Assembly: GCF_000383095.1 (NCBI RefSeq)
Contig: NZ_AORL01000023.1
Span: forward strand, 112-64,111
Reading direction: 5' to 3'
DNA: 64,000 nt
DNA from: Sphingomonas sp. PR090111-T3T-6A
Lineage (GTDB): Bacteria > Pseudomonadota > Alphaproteobacteria > Sphingomonadales > Sphingomonadaceae
A program made the position numbers and the translations under genes. Every line of letters begins with the position of its first letter. Position 1 is the first letter of the stretch. Below are positions 42,979 through 51,913 of the stretch, in pieces. Under the pieces are notes generated by a model. It was not told the DNA's origin and searched no databases. It worked only from the letters and a program-made list of their open reading frames with translations.

Positions 42979-44310
42979 TCAGTCCGTCTTGCGGCCCCAT
43001 TCCCGGTTCAGGCCGAGCGCCACCAGCGTGCAGACCGCGCCCGAGAGAAGATAGGCACCCACCGAGATCAGCCCGAAATTGCTGGCGAGCAGCAGGGCGG
43101 CCAGCGGCGCGAAGCCGGCCCCGATGAACCAGGAGGCGGTCGCCGTCGTGCCGGCGCCGGTATAGCGATGCTTGGGCGAGAAGCTGCTGTTGGTCGCACC
43201 GGAAGCCTGGCCGAAGGACAGGCCCAGAAGGACGAAGCCCAGCATCATATAGGCCCATTCGCCGGCCGTGCCGCGCCCCAGAAGCTGCGGGGCGAAGCCG
43301 CTGTACGCGCCGATCAGGACCGCCGAGCTGCCCAGCAGCGTGCGGCGCCCGACCTTGTCCGCGATCGCGCCGGACAAGGTGACCGCCAGCAGGCCGACGG
43401 CCGCGCCCACCATCTCGATCGCCAGGAAGCGGACCGGCTTCTCGCCGGACAGCACCACCCAGGACAGCGGGAACACCGTCACCAGATGGAAGAGCGCGAA
43501 GCTGGCGAGCGGCGCGAAGGCGCCGAGGATCACGGTGCGCCCTTCCTCCTGGAACATTTCCGTGACCGGGGAGGGCTGCAACTCGCGGCTCTCGAACAGC
43601 TCCTGGAACTCCGGCGTGGAGATCAGGCGCAGGCGGGCGAACAGGGCCACGACGTTGATGACGAAGGCGACGAAGAAGGGATAGCGCCAGCCCCAGTCGA
43701 GGAAGTCCGCGGGGGGGAGGGTGTTCAGCAGGAAGGTGAACACGGCGGCCGCCACGAACAGGCCGATCGGCGCCCCGAGCTGCGGGATCATCGCGAACCA
43801 GCCGCGCCGCCCGGCCGGCGCGGCGAGCGACAGGAGCGACGGCAGCCCGTCCCACGTCCCGCCCTGCGCGAAGCCCTGGCCGAGGCGGAAGAGCGCGAGC
43901 AGCACGACGGCCATGCCGCCCGCTTCGGCATAGCCCGGCAGGAAGGCCATCGCCGCTGTCGATCCGCCGAGCAGGAACATGGCGATGGTGAGCTTCACCC
44001 CGCGCCCGTGCCGCCGGTCCAGCCACATGAAGACGAGGGCGCCGAACGGGCGCGCGGCGAAGGACAGGGCGAAGATCGCGAAGGAGTAGAGCGTTCCGGT
44101 CAGCGCGTTGACATAGGGGAAGATCAGCGCCGGAAAGACCAAGACGGAAGCGATCGCGTAGACGAAGAAATCGAAGAACTCCGTCGAGCGCCCGATGATG
44201 ACGCCCACCGCGATGTCGCCTGGCCGGATCTGATGCTCGCGGGCGTTGATCAGCCGGGCGTCGCGCTCCAGCGGAGTCGAGTTCGCCGTGTCCAGCGTGC
44301 CTGCCGCCAT
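42979..44310 (-). CDS. MHS-family MFS transporter
   Basis: This 443-residue carrier belongs to the metabolite:proton symporter group of the major facilitator superfamily. Signatures are IIGRSTEFFDFFVYAIAS in helix one, FMWLDRRHGRGVKLT (loop 2-3, RxGRR-like), LFRLGQGFAQGGTW in helix four, and AIADKVGRRTLLG in the second half. Twelve TM helices are expected. It probably imports a carboxylate or other small metabolite; the substrate is unknown. ATG 44310 with GGAGG upstream was chosen; the 119 codons before it are not coding-like. It is divergent from the second cyo operon. Confidence 0.87.
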   Translation of the reverse strand: MAAGTLDTANSTPLERDARLINAREHQIRPGDIAVGVIIGRSTEFFDFFVYAIASVLVFPALIFPYVNALTGTLYSFAIFALSFAARPFGALVFMWLDRRHGRGVKLTIAMFLLGGSTAAMAFLPGYAEAGGMAVVLLALFRLGQGFAQGGTWDGLPSLLSLAAPAGRRGWFAMIPQLGAPIGLFVAAAVFTFLLNTLPPADFLDWGWRYPFFVAFVINVVALFARLRLISTPEFQELFESRELQPSPVTEMFQEEGRTVILGAFAPLASFALFHLVTVFPLSWVVLSGEKPVRFLAIEMVGAAVGLLAVTLSGAIADKVGRRTLLGSSAVLIGAYSGFAPQLLGRGTAGEWAYMMLGFVLLGLSFGQASGATNSSFSPKHRYTGAGTTATASWFIGAGFAPLAALLLASNFGLISVGAYLLSGAVCTLVALGLNREWGRKTD

Positions 44311-44476
44311 CCCGTTCGCCTCCCTCGATTCATCGAAGAGCAATTTTGATTGCCACGGTACTTTGCCAACGACGGGGACGCAACGATACTCTCTTGCTGT
44401 TTGTTCATCCGGCGGTCCACTATAGCGGGGCTCTGATCGAGCGATCGAATCGGACAAGGGAGGGCTCGCGGGACGC

Positions 44477-45654
44477 ATGCGGAGACAAGCACCCAACCCC
44501 ATCGGCAACGGCCTGCGCTTCAGCCTCCTGGCCCTGTCCGCGCTCCTCGGCGGATGCAGCCGGGACGTCATGAACCCCGCAGGGGATATCGCCCTCCAGC
44601 AACGCAATCTGATCCTTTTCGCCACGCTCGTGATGCTGCTCATCATCGTGCCGGTGATGGTGCTCATCGTCCTCTTCGCCTGGCGTTACAGGCGCGGCAA
44701 TCCCAACAAGACCTACGATCCGGGCTTCGATCATTCGACCACGCTCGAACTGGTCATCTGGGCCTGCCCGCTGTTCATCATCATCGCCTTGAGCGCCGTC
44801 ACCTGGACGAGCACGCATCTGCTCGATCCCTTCCGGCCGCTGGCGCGGATCGCGCCGGGCAAGCCGGTTCCGCCCGGCACCAAGCCGCTGGAGGTGCAGG
44901 TCGTCGGTCTCGACTGGAAATGGCTGTTCATCTATCCGGATCTGGGCGTCGCGACGGTCAACGAACTGGCGCTGCCGACCAACGTGCCGGTCCATTTCTC
45001 GATCACCTCGACCGACCAGTTCAACACCTTCTACGCGCCGACGCTGGCGGGCATGATCTATGCCATGCCCAACATGCGCTCCGAGCTGAACGCGGTGCTC
45101 AACCGGCCGGTCGAGACCACGGGCTATTCGGGCAACTATACGGGCCGCGGCTTCTCGGACATGCAGTTCAAGCTGCACGGCCTGTCGCCGGCGGACTTCG
45201 ATCGCTGGGTGGCCGGCGTGAAGGGGGCGGGGGTGGCCTCGCGACGCAGACCTACATCGCGCTCGCCCAGCCGAGCGAGCGGGTGCCGGTGATGCACTTC
45301 GCCGCGGTGCAGCCGGGGCTGTTCGAGCGGATCGTCAACCGCTGCGTCGAGCCCGGCAAACCGTGTGCGGTCGACGTCATGCGGCGGGACATGCAGCGGG
45401 CGGGCGGCAACCCCGAAAACCCGCAGATGGGGGCCGGCATGGCGCCCGGACGCGAGTCGGCGCCGGTCCCCGGCGGGCAGCCCGTGCCCGCGCTGGAGAA
45501 GACTCCGCAGGAGAAAGGCTCCGGCCCGAACGTGACCAGGACGGTGCAGCCCGGCACGCCCGGCCAGCGCACGCCCGGCGATCCGCGCAACCGCGACATG
45601 ACGCGGGCCGATCCCTCCCTCGCCCCCGGCGCGGTGCGCGCCGGTCACGCCTGA
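44477..45654 (+). pseudogene. cyoA: Cytochrome bo3 subunit II (copy 2), frameshifted
   Basis: This second cyoA begins normally with a lipobox (LLALSALLGGCSRD), two TM helices and the periplasmic domain [18 protein letters not shown], but frame 0 is lost in GGGGGCGGGGG (45223-45233) and stops at 45292. The -1 frame then continues TQTYIALAQPSERVPVMHF, VEPGKPCAVDVMRRDMQRAG and a Pro/Gly-rich tail to 45654. One extra G, or a -1 slip on GGG-GTG, restores a 392-residue protein. It may be a sequencing or assembly error, a phase-variable tract or a true lesion. The rest of the operon is intact. Confidence 0.85.
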
Positions 45655-45675
45655 TCTCGTGCCAGCGGAACAGCT

Positions 45676-47673
45676 ATGACCGACACGCTCACCAAGATGA
45701 TCTTCGGACGGCTGACACTGGAGGCCCTCCCGATCCACGAGCCGATCCTCGTCATCACCTTCGTCGTCGTGGCCCTGGGAGGGCTGGCGGTGCTGGCGGC
45801 GATCACGCGCTATCGCCTCTGGGGCTATCTCTGGAAGGAATGGTTCACCAGCGTCGATCACAAGCGGATCGGCATCATGTATCTGGTGCTGGGCATCATC
45901 ATGCTGCTGCGCGGCTTCTCGGACGCGCTGATGATGCGCGGGCAGCAGGCGGTCGCGTTCGGGGCGGACCAGGGCTATCTGCCGTCGCACCATTACGACC
46001 AGATATTCACCGCGCACGGGACGATCATGATCTTCTTCGTGGCGATCCCGCTGGTGGTGGGCATCGTCAATTTCGTGATGCCGTTGCAGATCGGCGCGCG
46101 CGACGTCGCCTTCCCCTTCCTCAACAATCTGAGCTTCTGGCTGACGGTGGCGGGCGCGATCCTGGTGATGCTCTCGCTGTTCGTCGGCGAGTTCGCCCGC
46201 ACCGGCTGGCTCGGCTATGCGCCGCTCTCCGAGCTGGATTACAGCCCCGACACGGGCGTCGATTATTATCTCTGGTCGTTGCAGATAGCCGGCGTCGGCA
46301 CCACGCTGTCGGCGATCAACATGGTCGCCACCATCATCAGGATGCGCGCGCCGGGCATGACGATGATGAAGATGCCGGTGTTCTGCTGGACGGCGCTCTG
46401 CTCCAACGCGCTGGCGGTCGCCATCTTCCCCGCGCTCACCGCGGCTTTCCTGCTGCTCCTCCTCGATCGCTACGCCGGCACCCACTTCTTCACCAACCAG
46501 CTCGGCGGCGCGCCGATGATGTACTGGAACATGGTGTGGATCTGGGGGCACCCGGAGGTCTACGTCCTCGTCCTGCCGGCGTTCGGCATCTTCTCCGAGA
46601 TCACGTCGACCTTCACGGGCAAGCGCCTCTTCGGCTATTCGTCGATGGTCTACGCGACCGTGGTCATCACCATCCTGTCCTATCTGGTCTGGCTGCACCA
46701 TTTCTTCACCATGGGCGCAGGGCCGAGCGTGAACAGCTTCTTCGGCATCGCCACGATGGTGATCTCGATCCCCACGGGGGCCAAGATCTTCAACTGGCTG
46801 TTCACCATGTACCGGGGCGACATCCGCTTCGAGCTGCCGATGATGTGGGTGGTGGCCTTCATGCTCACCTTCGTGATCGGTGGCATGACCGGCGTGCTGC
46901 TCGCCATTCCGCCGGCGGACTTCGTGCTGCACAACTCGCTGTTCCTCGTCGCGCACTTCCACAACGTCATCATCGGCGGCGTGGTGTTCGGGCTGTTCGC
47001 GGGGATGGTCTACTGGTTTCCCAAGGCGTTCGGCTTCAAGCTCGATCCCTTCTGGGGCCATGTCGCCTTCTGGGGCTGGACGGTCGGTTTCTGGATCGCC
47101 TGGGCGCCGATCTACATCGTCGGCCTGATGGGCACGACGCGGCGCGTCCACCATTTCGACGACCTGTCGCTCCAGCCCTATTTCGTCGTCGCGGCGATCG
47201 GCGCGGTGGTGATCTTCATCGGCATCATCGGCTTCGTGATGAGCATCGTCATGGGCATCGTGAAGCGCGACCAGCTTCGCGACACCACCGGCGATCCGTG
47301 GAACGGCCGCACGCTCGAATGGTCGACCACGTCGCCGCCGCCGCCCTATAATTTCGCGCTGACGCCGGTCATCCACGATCTCGACGCGTGGTACGACATG
47401 AAGACGCGCGGCTATGAGCGGCCGGCGGACGGCTTCCGCCCGATCCACATGCCGCGCAACACCGGCGCGGGCGTGATCCTGGCGGGGCTCGCCTTCACGC
47501 TCGGCTTCGGCATGATCTGGTACATGTGGTGGCTGGCGGCGATCAGCTTCGTCGGCCTGTTCGTGGTCGCGATCGGTCACACGTTCAACTTCAACCGGGA
47601 CTATTTCATCCCCGCCGAGGAAGTCACCCGGACGGAGAGCAGCCGACCGCAACCGCTGGAGGCGAGGGCCTGA
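45676..47673 (+). CDS. cyoB: Cytochrome bo3 ubiquinol oxidase subunit I (copy 2)
   Basis: This 665-residue subunit I is complete. Quinol-site residues are kept: Arg79 and Asp83 in [15 protein letters not shown], and His106 and Gln109 in SHHYDQIF. Heme-copper ligands occur in [26 protein letters not shown] (His-Tyr crosslink), LHHFFTMG and [10 protein letters not shown]. It is clearly a paralogue of the first cyoB, not a recent duplicate, since many residues differ throughout (for example the N-terminal 50). About 15 TM helices. Confidence 0.96.
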   Translation: MTDTLTKMIFGRLTLEALPIHEPILVITFVVVALGGLAVLAAITRYRLWGYLWKEWFTSVDHKRIGIMYLVLGIIMLLRGFSDALMMRGQQAVAFGADQGYLPSHHYDQIFTAHGTIMIFFVAIPLVVGIVNFVMPLQIGARDVAFPFLNNLSFWLTVAGAILVMLSLFVGEFARTGWLGYAPLSELDYSPDTGVDYYLWSLQIAGVGTTLSAINMVATIIRMRAPGMTMMKMPVFCWTALCSNALAVAIFPALTAAFLLLLLDRYAGTHFFTNQLGGAPMMYWNMVWIWGHPEVYVLVLPAFGIFSEITSTFTGKRLFGYSSMVYATVVITILSYLVWLHHFFTMGAGPSVNSFFGIATMVISIPTGAKIFNWLFTMYRGDIRFELPMMWVVAFMLTFVIGGMTGVLLAIPPADFVLHNSLFLVAHFHNVIIGGVVFGLFAGMVYWFPKAFGFKLDPFWGHVAFWGWTVGFWIAWAPIYIVGLMGTTRRVHHFDDLSLQPYFVVAAIGAVVIFIGIIGFVMSIVMGIVKRDQLRDTTGDPWNGRTLEWSTTSPPPPYNFALTPVIHDLDAWYDMKTRGYERPADGFRPIHMPRNTGAGVILAGLAFTLGFGMIWYMWWLAAISFVGLFVVAIGHTFNFNRDYFIPAEEVTRTESSRPQPLEARA

Positions 47674-47674
47674 C

Positions 47675-48313
47675 ATGACCGATCGCGCTTTGGAACCCGG
47701 CGAGAGCGGCGCCATCACCTGGCATCAGGTGGAGGAGGAGCACCACGATCATGGCGGCGGGGGCGCCACGATCCTGGGCTTCTGGATCTACCTGATGAGC
47801 GACGCGCTCATCTTCGCCTCGCTGTTCGCGATGTTCGGCGTGGTGAGCAGCAGCTATGCGGGCGGGCCGACCCCGCGGGAGATCTTCGATCTGCCGCTGG
47901 TCGCGCTGAACACTGCCTTCCTGCTCGCCTCCTCGATCACCTTCGGGCAGGCGATCCCCTATATCGAGGCGGGCCGCGTCGGCCCGACGCGCCTCTGGCT
48001 GGCGGTGACGGGCCTGCTCGGCGCGGCCTTCATCGGGGTGGAGCTGTCCGAGTTCGCCCATCTCGTGGCGGAAGGCGCCGGCCCGCAGCGCAGCGCCTTC
48101 CTCTCGGCCTTCTTCACGCTGGTGGGCACGCACGGCGCGCACGTCACCTGCGGCCTCATCTGGATCGTCACCATGCTCGTGCAGCTCGGCCAGCGCGGGC
48201 TGACGCACGACATGAAGCGGCGGCTGATGTGCCTGTCGATGTTCTGGCACTTCCTCGACATCATCTGGATCGGCGTGTTCACCTTCGTCTATCTCTATGG
48301 AGTGGTCCGTTGA
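47675..48313 (+). CDS. cyoC: Cytochrome bo3 ubiquinol oxidase subunit III (copy 2)
   Basis: This 212-residue subunit III has an acidic/His-rich N-terminus (WHQVEEEHHDHGGG), then LGFWIYLMSDALIFASLFAMF, GGPTPREIFDLPLVALNTAFLL and a C-terminal FWHFLDIIWIGVFTFVYLYG helix. The start lies one base after the cyoB stop. It overlaps cyoD by TTGA, coupling their translation. Confidence 0.96.
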   Translation: MTDRALEPGESGAITWHQVEEEHHDHGGGGATILGFWIYLMSDALIFASLFAMFGVVSSSYAGGPTPREIFDLPLVALNTAFLLASSITFGQAIPYIEAGRVGPTRLWLAVTGLLGAAFIGVELSEFAHLVAEGAGPQRSAFLSAFFTLVGTHGAHVTCGLIWIVTMLVQLGQRGLTHDMKRRLMCLSMFWHFLDIIWIGVFTFVYLYGVVR

Positions 48314-48678
48314 GCACCTCCCACACCGACGCGCATCACGCCCATAGCGGCGAGCCCGGCCACGGCAGCCCGCGCAGCTATCGGATCGGGGCGGCGCTGG
48401 CGATCCTGCTGACGGTGCTGCCCTTCTGGCTGGTGATGGCGAGGCCGCTGCCCAGCCCGGGATTGACCGCCGCGCTCATCTTTGCGCTCGCGCTCGTCCA
48501 GATCGTCGTCCATGTGATCTGCTTCCTGCATCTGGACACGCGATCGGAGGGCGGGTGGACGCTGCTGTCCTTCCTGTTCACGACGGTGATCGTGGTGCTC
48601 ACCATCGGGGGCTCGGTTTGGGTCATGTTCCATCTCAACACCAACATGATGCCGATGCCGACCGTCCCGATGCACTGA
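48310..48678 (+). CDS. cyoD: Cytochrome bo3 ubiquinol oxidase subunit IV (copy 2)
   Basis: This 122-residue subunit IV has three TM helices (IGAALAILLTVLPFWLVMA, LIFALALVQIVVHVICFLHL, LLSFLFTTVIVVLTIGGSVW) and the typical Met-rich end TNMMPMPTVPMH. Translation starts at TTG 48310, overlapping the cyoC stop and preceded by TATGGAG; longer upstream readings lie inside cyoC. The His-rich start (SHTDAHHAHSGEPGHG) parallels copy 1. Confidence 0.93.
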   Translation: MSTSHTDAHHAHSGEPGHGSPRSYRIGAALAILLTVLPFWLVMARPLPSPGLTAALIFALALVQIVVHVICFLHLDTRSEGGWTLLSFLFTTVIVVLTIGGSVWVMFHLNTNMMPMPTVPMH

Positions 48679-48695
48679 TCGTTCGGGAAGGCCTT

Positions 48696-49415
48696 ATGGA
48701 AGAAGACGTCCCCAGCCGGGGCAAACGTATGGCGCTCGCCGGCTTCGCGATGCTCTGCGTCGCGCTGTTCGGGGCGCTGTGCGTGTGGCAGATCGAGCGG
48801 CGCGCGTGGAAGCTGGCGCTCATCGACGCCGTCGACAAGCGTGTCCACGCAGCCGCGACGCCCACTCCCGGGCCTGCGGACTGGCCGAGAGTCTCGGCGG
48901 CGCGCGACCAGTATCGGCACGTCACGGTCGAAGGCCGGCTGCTGAACGACCGGGAGACGCTGGTGCAGGCGCTCACCGAGCAGGGCCCCGGCTATTGGGT
49001 GCTGACGCCGTTGCAGACGCCTGCGGGATATACCGTCCTCATCAACCGGGGCTATGTTCCCGAGAAGCAGGCCGATCCCCGATCGCGCGCGAGCGGCCAG
49101 CCCGCCGGCCCGGTGCGGATCACGGGCCTGCTGCGCATCACGGAGCCCAAGGGCCGCATCTTCGAGCCGAACGAGCCAGCGCAGGGGCGCTGGTTCTCGC
49201 GCGATGTCGCGGCGATCGCGAGGGCGCGGGGGCTGGGAACCACGGCCCCTTATTTCATCGATGCGGATGCGGCGCCGAACCCCGGCGGATGGCCGCTGGG
49301 CGGGCTGACGGTTATCTCCTTCCCCAACAACCATCTCGTCTACGCGATCACCTGGTTCAGCCTGGCGCTGCTCTCGGCCTATGGCGCGGTGATGTTCTGG
49401 CGGGAGAAGGCGTAG
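48696..49415 (+). CDS. surf1: SURF1-family oxidase assembly protein
   Basis: This 239-residue inner-membrane protein belongs to the SURF1/Shy1 family that helps insert heme into heme-copper oxidases. Two TM helices flank a periplasmic domain: MALAGFAMLCVALFGALCVWQIERRAWK and the C-terminal VYAITWFSLALLSAYGAVMFW. Conserved parts are VTVEGRLLNDRETLVQ, VLINRGYVPEKQAD and NNHLVYAITWF. It is the fifth gene of the second cyo operon and has no counterpart beside the first. Confidence 0.93.
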   Translation: MEEDVPSRGKRMALAGFAMLCVALFGALCVWQIERRAWKLALIDAVDKRVHAAATPTPGPADWPRVSAARDQYRHVTVEGRLLNDRETLVQALTEQGPGYWVLTPLQTPAGYTVLINRGYVPEKQADPRSRASGQPAGPVRITGLLRITEPKGRIFEPNEPAQGRWFSRDVAAIARARGLGTTAPYFIDADAAPNPGGWPLGGLTVISFPNNHLVYAITWFSLALLSAYGAVMFWREKA

Positions 49416-49686
49416 CGGGCAGGGCTGCTGCGCCGAACGGCCGGAAAAAGCGCCCCGGCGGACAGGGAATGACCCGCCGGGGCGCGGAACCGATCAGCGG
49501 CTCGGTTCACGCAAGGTCCAATCCCGCACCGGCCCAAAAGTTTCGGCGCCGTTGGAAAAATCCCTGCTCGCGCGGCTGCCCGTCCGTCGCGGCGGGGCGG
49601 GCCTGCCGCCGGAGAGGCGGTGGAACTCCCCGTGCGGACGGGCGGTTGGTTCCTGCATCGGCATCCGCCATGCAAAGGAGCCCCTC
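49416..49686. other. Intergenic region after surf1
   Basis: About 270 bases hold a strong hairpin (49450-49485) and otherwise no convincing gene. Readings on the minus strand have poor amino-acid composition and no ribosome site. Confidence 0.45.
49445..49485. terminator. Strong hairpin after second cyo operon
   Basis: GCGCCCCGGCGG (49450-49461) pairs almost perfectly with CGCCGGGGCGC (49475-49485). An A run precedes it on the plus strand, giving TTTTT after the stem on the minus strand, so it could end transcripts from either side. Confidence 0.6.
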
Positions 49687-49845
49687 TTGCCGCACAAGCC
49701 CGAAATCGAACCCCGCAAGGAAAAGCGCGCCTTCGCCGTCTGGGTCGTGGCCGCGCTCTTGCTTCTGGCCGCGGGCGTCTTCGTGGTGACCGAGGTGCTG
49801 CGCACCTTCCCCACGCACGTCGTCGATAGCTCGCCCTCCCGCTAG
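49687..49845 (+). CDS. Small single-TM protein
   Basis: This 52-residue protein has a charged N-terminus (PHKPEIEPRKEKRAF), one TM helix (AVWVVAALLLLAAGVFVVTEVL) and a short polar tail. It starts at TTG 49687 preceded by AAAGGAG at an ideal distance. Longer upstream readings have an arginine-rich composition typical of non-coding frames. No family was recognised. It is convergent with the low-affinity iron permease gene (4-base gap). Confidence 0.5.
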   Translation: MPHKPEIEPRKEKRAFAVWVVAALLLLAAGVFVVTEVLRTFPTHVVDSSPSR

Positions 49846-49849
49846 GCGG

Positions 49850-50281
49850 TCAGCTTCGTTCGATCAGCTTCGCCATGCTGGTCTGCACCGTCTCGCTCTT
49901 GTCCTGACGGGAATCGGATTCTTCTCCCGCTTCCTCCGCCTCCTTCTCGATCGCGGCCCGTATCCGTTCGATCTGCCGGTCCGTCAGATGCTCGATCGCG
50001 ATGAAGTGTCCGCGCGCGCCGTCGAGCGCGCGGATCAGCTCGTCGAGCTTGGCCTGCATCGCGGCCGCGTCGCGATTCTGGCTGTTCTGGATGAGGAAGA
50101 CCATCAGGAAGGTGACGATCGTGGTCGCGGTGTTCACCACGAGCTGCCAGGTGTCGGAATAATGGAACAGCGGGCCGGACACGCCCCACAGGACGATCAG
50201 CATCGCCGCCAGCACGAAGGCGAGCGGTTGCCCCGCGAAAGCGGCGATACGGCCTGAGATATTCGCGAAGAATCGGTCCAT
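49850..50281 (-). CDS. Low-affinity iron permease family protein
   Basis: This 143-residue protein has two TM helices (FVLAAMLIVLWGVSGPLF and QLVVNTATTIVTFLMVFLIQ) joined by FHYSDTW, then NSQNRDAAAMQAKLDELIRALDGAR (coiled-coil like; shown in part) and an acidic C-terminus. This is the bacterial PF04120-type low-affinity iron permease family, named after yeast Fet4; the iron role is not proven for these short bacterial members. MDRFFANISGR was chosen as start, and upstream readings enter the MgtC intergenic region. Confidence 0.78.
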   Translation of the reverse strand: MDRFFANISGRIAAFAGQPLAFVLAAMLIVLWGVSGPLFHYSDTWQLVVNTATTIVTFLMVFLIQNSQNRDAAAMQAKLDELIRALDGARGHFIAIEHLTDRQIERIRAAIEKEAEEAGEESDSRQDKSETVQTSMAKLIERS

Positions 50282-50358
50282 TCTGGTCTCCGTTCGGGGG
50301 CGGCGGGCGCCCGGATTTCCGAAACGAGCCTGATGGTTCTTTGCTCCGGCGGGTGCGT

Positions 50359-50889
50359 CTAGCGGTCGCTCTCCCGCGAGGCCGTCATCCGCGTGCTGCC
50401 CCGGCGATTGGGGAGCCTGTCCGGCTCGTCGCCGGCCCTTGTGTGGCGATGCGCGGGGAGCCAGCGCTTCACCCACCGGTCGAGCAGCAACAGCAGCGCC
50501 GCCATCGCCGATGCCAGCCCGACGAGGAGATATTGCCCCGCGCCCGCGCCGATGCCGGCGGCGGCGGCGGTCCACAGGCTGGCGGCGGTGGTCATGTTGC
50601 GGACGCCGCCGCCGCGAATGAAGATGAGCCCGCCGGCGATGAAGCCGATCGCCTGCGCGAGCCCCTGGATGACGCGCAGCGGATCGCTATGGCCCCCCTC
50701 CCGCCGCAGCGTGTCGAACAGCAGCAGCGAGGAGATGGTGATCATCGCGGAACTGAGCGAGACGAGCGCATGGGTGCGCAGCCCCGCGTCGTGCCGGTGC
50801 CATTCGCGCTCCAGCCCGAGCACCAGCCCGATCAGCGTCGCCACCCCGAGGCGGAGGAGCATCGCCGCCCAGTCGGAAGGATCGAGCAT
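50359..50889 (-). CDS. MgtC/SapB family protein
   Basis: This 176-residue inner-membrane protein is of the MgtC/SapB/SrpB/YhiD family. Family marks are LLRLGVATLIGLVLGLEREWHRHDAGLRTHALVSLSS (shown in part: GLVLGLEREWHRHDAGLRTH) and QAIGFIAGGLIFIRGGGVRNMTTAASLWTAAAAGIGAG (in part: AGGLIFIRGGGVRNMTTAAS). Four to five TM helices are present. MgtC proteins modulate Mg2+ and membrane-potential homeostasis and virulence in other bacteria. The small hydrophilic gene upstream is on the same strand. Confidence 0.85.
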   Translation of the reverse strand: MLDPSDWAAMLLRLGVATLIGLVLGLEREWHRHDAGLRTHALVSLSSAMITISSLLLFDTLRREGGHSDPLRVIQGLAQAIGFIAGGLIFIRGGGVRNMTTAASLWTAAAAGIGAGAGQYLLVGLASAMAALLLLLDRWVKRWLPAHRHTRAGDEPDRLPNRRGSTRMTASRESDR

Positions 50890-50905
50890 CGCCGCGGCAC
50901 CTTCC

Positions 50906-51070
50906 TCAGTAGCGCTGGCTGTCGCCCTTCGGGCGGCCCTTCGCCTCCTTGCGGGCCTTTTCGATCTCCCGGGCCGTTCCCTTGGCAGGATCCGGTTTGC
51001 GATGCTCGTGCGCGGTCTGGTCGGCGCCTTCGATATCCGATGACGGGCCGGATGGGGGCGGCTTGGCCAT
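50906..51070 (-). CDS. 54-residue hydrophilic protein
   Basis: A short frame with ATG 51070 and a good GGAG site (GGCAGGAGAAAGAC) encodes a Lys/Arg/Glu-rich product beginning MAKPPPSGPSSDIEGADQT and ending EAKGRPKGDSQRY. No hydrophobic segment is present, so it is soluble and probably disordered, with possible nucleic-acid binding. It lies 16 bases upstream of the MgtC gene and 101 bases from the divergent udgX. Codon third-position bias is GC-rich as in neighbouring genes. Confidence 0.55.
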   Translation of the reverse strand: MAKPPPSGPSSDIEGADQTAHEHRKPDPAKGTAREIEKARKEAKGRPKGDSQRY

Positions 51071-51171
51071 GTCTTTCTCCTGCCGGACTGCTGTGTCCCC
51101 TCCCGGAAGGGAAACGAAGGCCTTTCCCTGCCTGTTCCGAAGGATCGGCGCCGGGGCGGGGAAGGAAAGAC

Positions 51172-51852
51172 ATGCCCGGAGCCGCGTTGGTGCCGGGTGC
51201 GGAGCTACGGGAGATGCCGATGGTCGCGAAAGCCGCCGCCCGAACGGGGAGCAACGCCCGCAGCGCGCTCGACGCGCTGCGCGAGGAAGCGACGGGGTGC
51301 CGCCGCTGCCCGCTCTGGAAGCCCGCCACGCAGACCGTGTTCGGCGAAGGCCCGGCCGACGCGCGCCTGCTGTTCGTGGGCGAGCAGCCGGGCGATCAGG
51401 AGGATCGGGCGGGCCATCCCTTCGTCGGCCCGGCCGGGCAGTTGCTCGATCGCGCGCTGGCGGAGGCCGGGATCGATCGCGCCGCCATCTACGTCACCAA
51501 TGCGGTCAAGCATTTCAAGTTCGAGCCGCGCGGCAAGCGCCGCATCCATTCCAAGCCCAACGCATCGGAGACCGAGGCCTGCCGCTGGTGGCTCGATCGG
51601 GAGCGCGCGATCGTGCGGCCGCATGTGACGGTCGCGCTGGGGGCGACGGCGGCGCAATCGCTGCTCGGGCGGAGCACCACCATCTCGGGCAGCCGGGGCC
51701 GGGCGATCGCGCTGGAGGACGGCTCGGAACTCTGGGTGACGGTGCATCCGAGCTTCCTGCTGCGCGTGCCGGGCGAGGATCGGCGCGCGGAGGAATATCG
51801 CCTCTTCGTCGCCGATCTGGAACGCGTGCGGGAGCGTCTGGCGGCGCTGTGA
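51172..51852 (+). CDS. udgX: UdgX-type uracil-DNA glycosylase
   Basis: This 226-residue protein belongs to the UDG superfamily (family 4/5 branch, UdgX group). Motif 1 is GEQPGDQED (residues 70-78), followed by GHPFVGPAGQLLDRAL. The diagnostic insert KRRIHSKP (122-129) with His126 is the loop that, in mycobacterial UdgX, forms a covalent bond to the abasic site after uracil removal. Motif 2 is VTVHPSFLLR. Fe-S ligands are Cys43, Cys46 and Cys137, with His in VKHF (113-114) where classical family-4 enzymes carry Cys. It should excise uracil and stay cross-linked to DNA. ATG 51172 follows GAAGGAAAGAC. Confidence 0.9.
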   Translation: MPGAALVPGAELREMPMVAKAAARTGSNARSALDALREEATGCRRCPLWKPATQTVFGEGPADARLLFVGEQPGDQEDRAGHPFVGPAGQLLDRALAEAGIDRAAIYVTNAVKHFKFEPRGKRRIHSKPNASETEACRWWLDRERAIVRPHVTVALGATAAQSLLGRSTTISGSRGRAIALEDGSELWVTVHPSFLLRVPGEDRRAEEYRLFVADLERVRERLAAL

Positions 51853-51913
51853 GGCCGATGCCGGCAGGCCGCGTCCTCCGTCGCGGCGCAGGCCGGTAGA
51901 GCCCCGACAGGCG

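Noticed and set aside
49494-49818. Minus-strand frames opposite the 52-residue protein
   Set aside because: Low-complexity Arg/Ser-rich translations without ribosome sites; the plus-strand frame has a better site and a TM helix.
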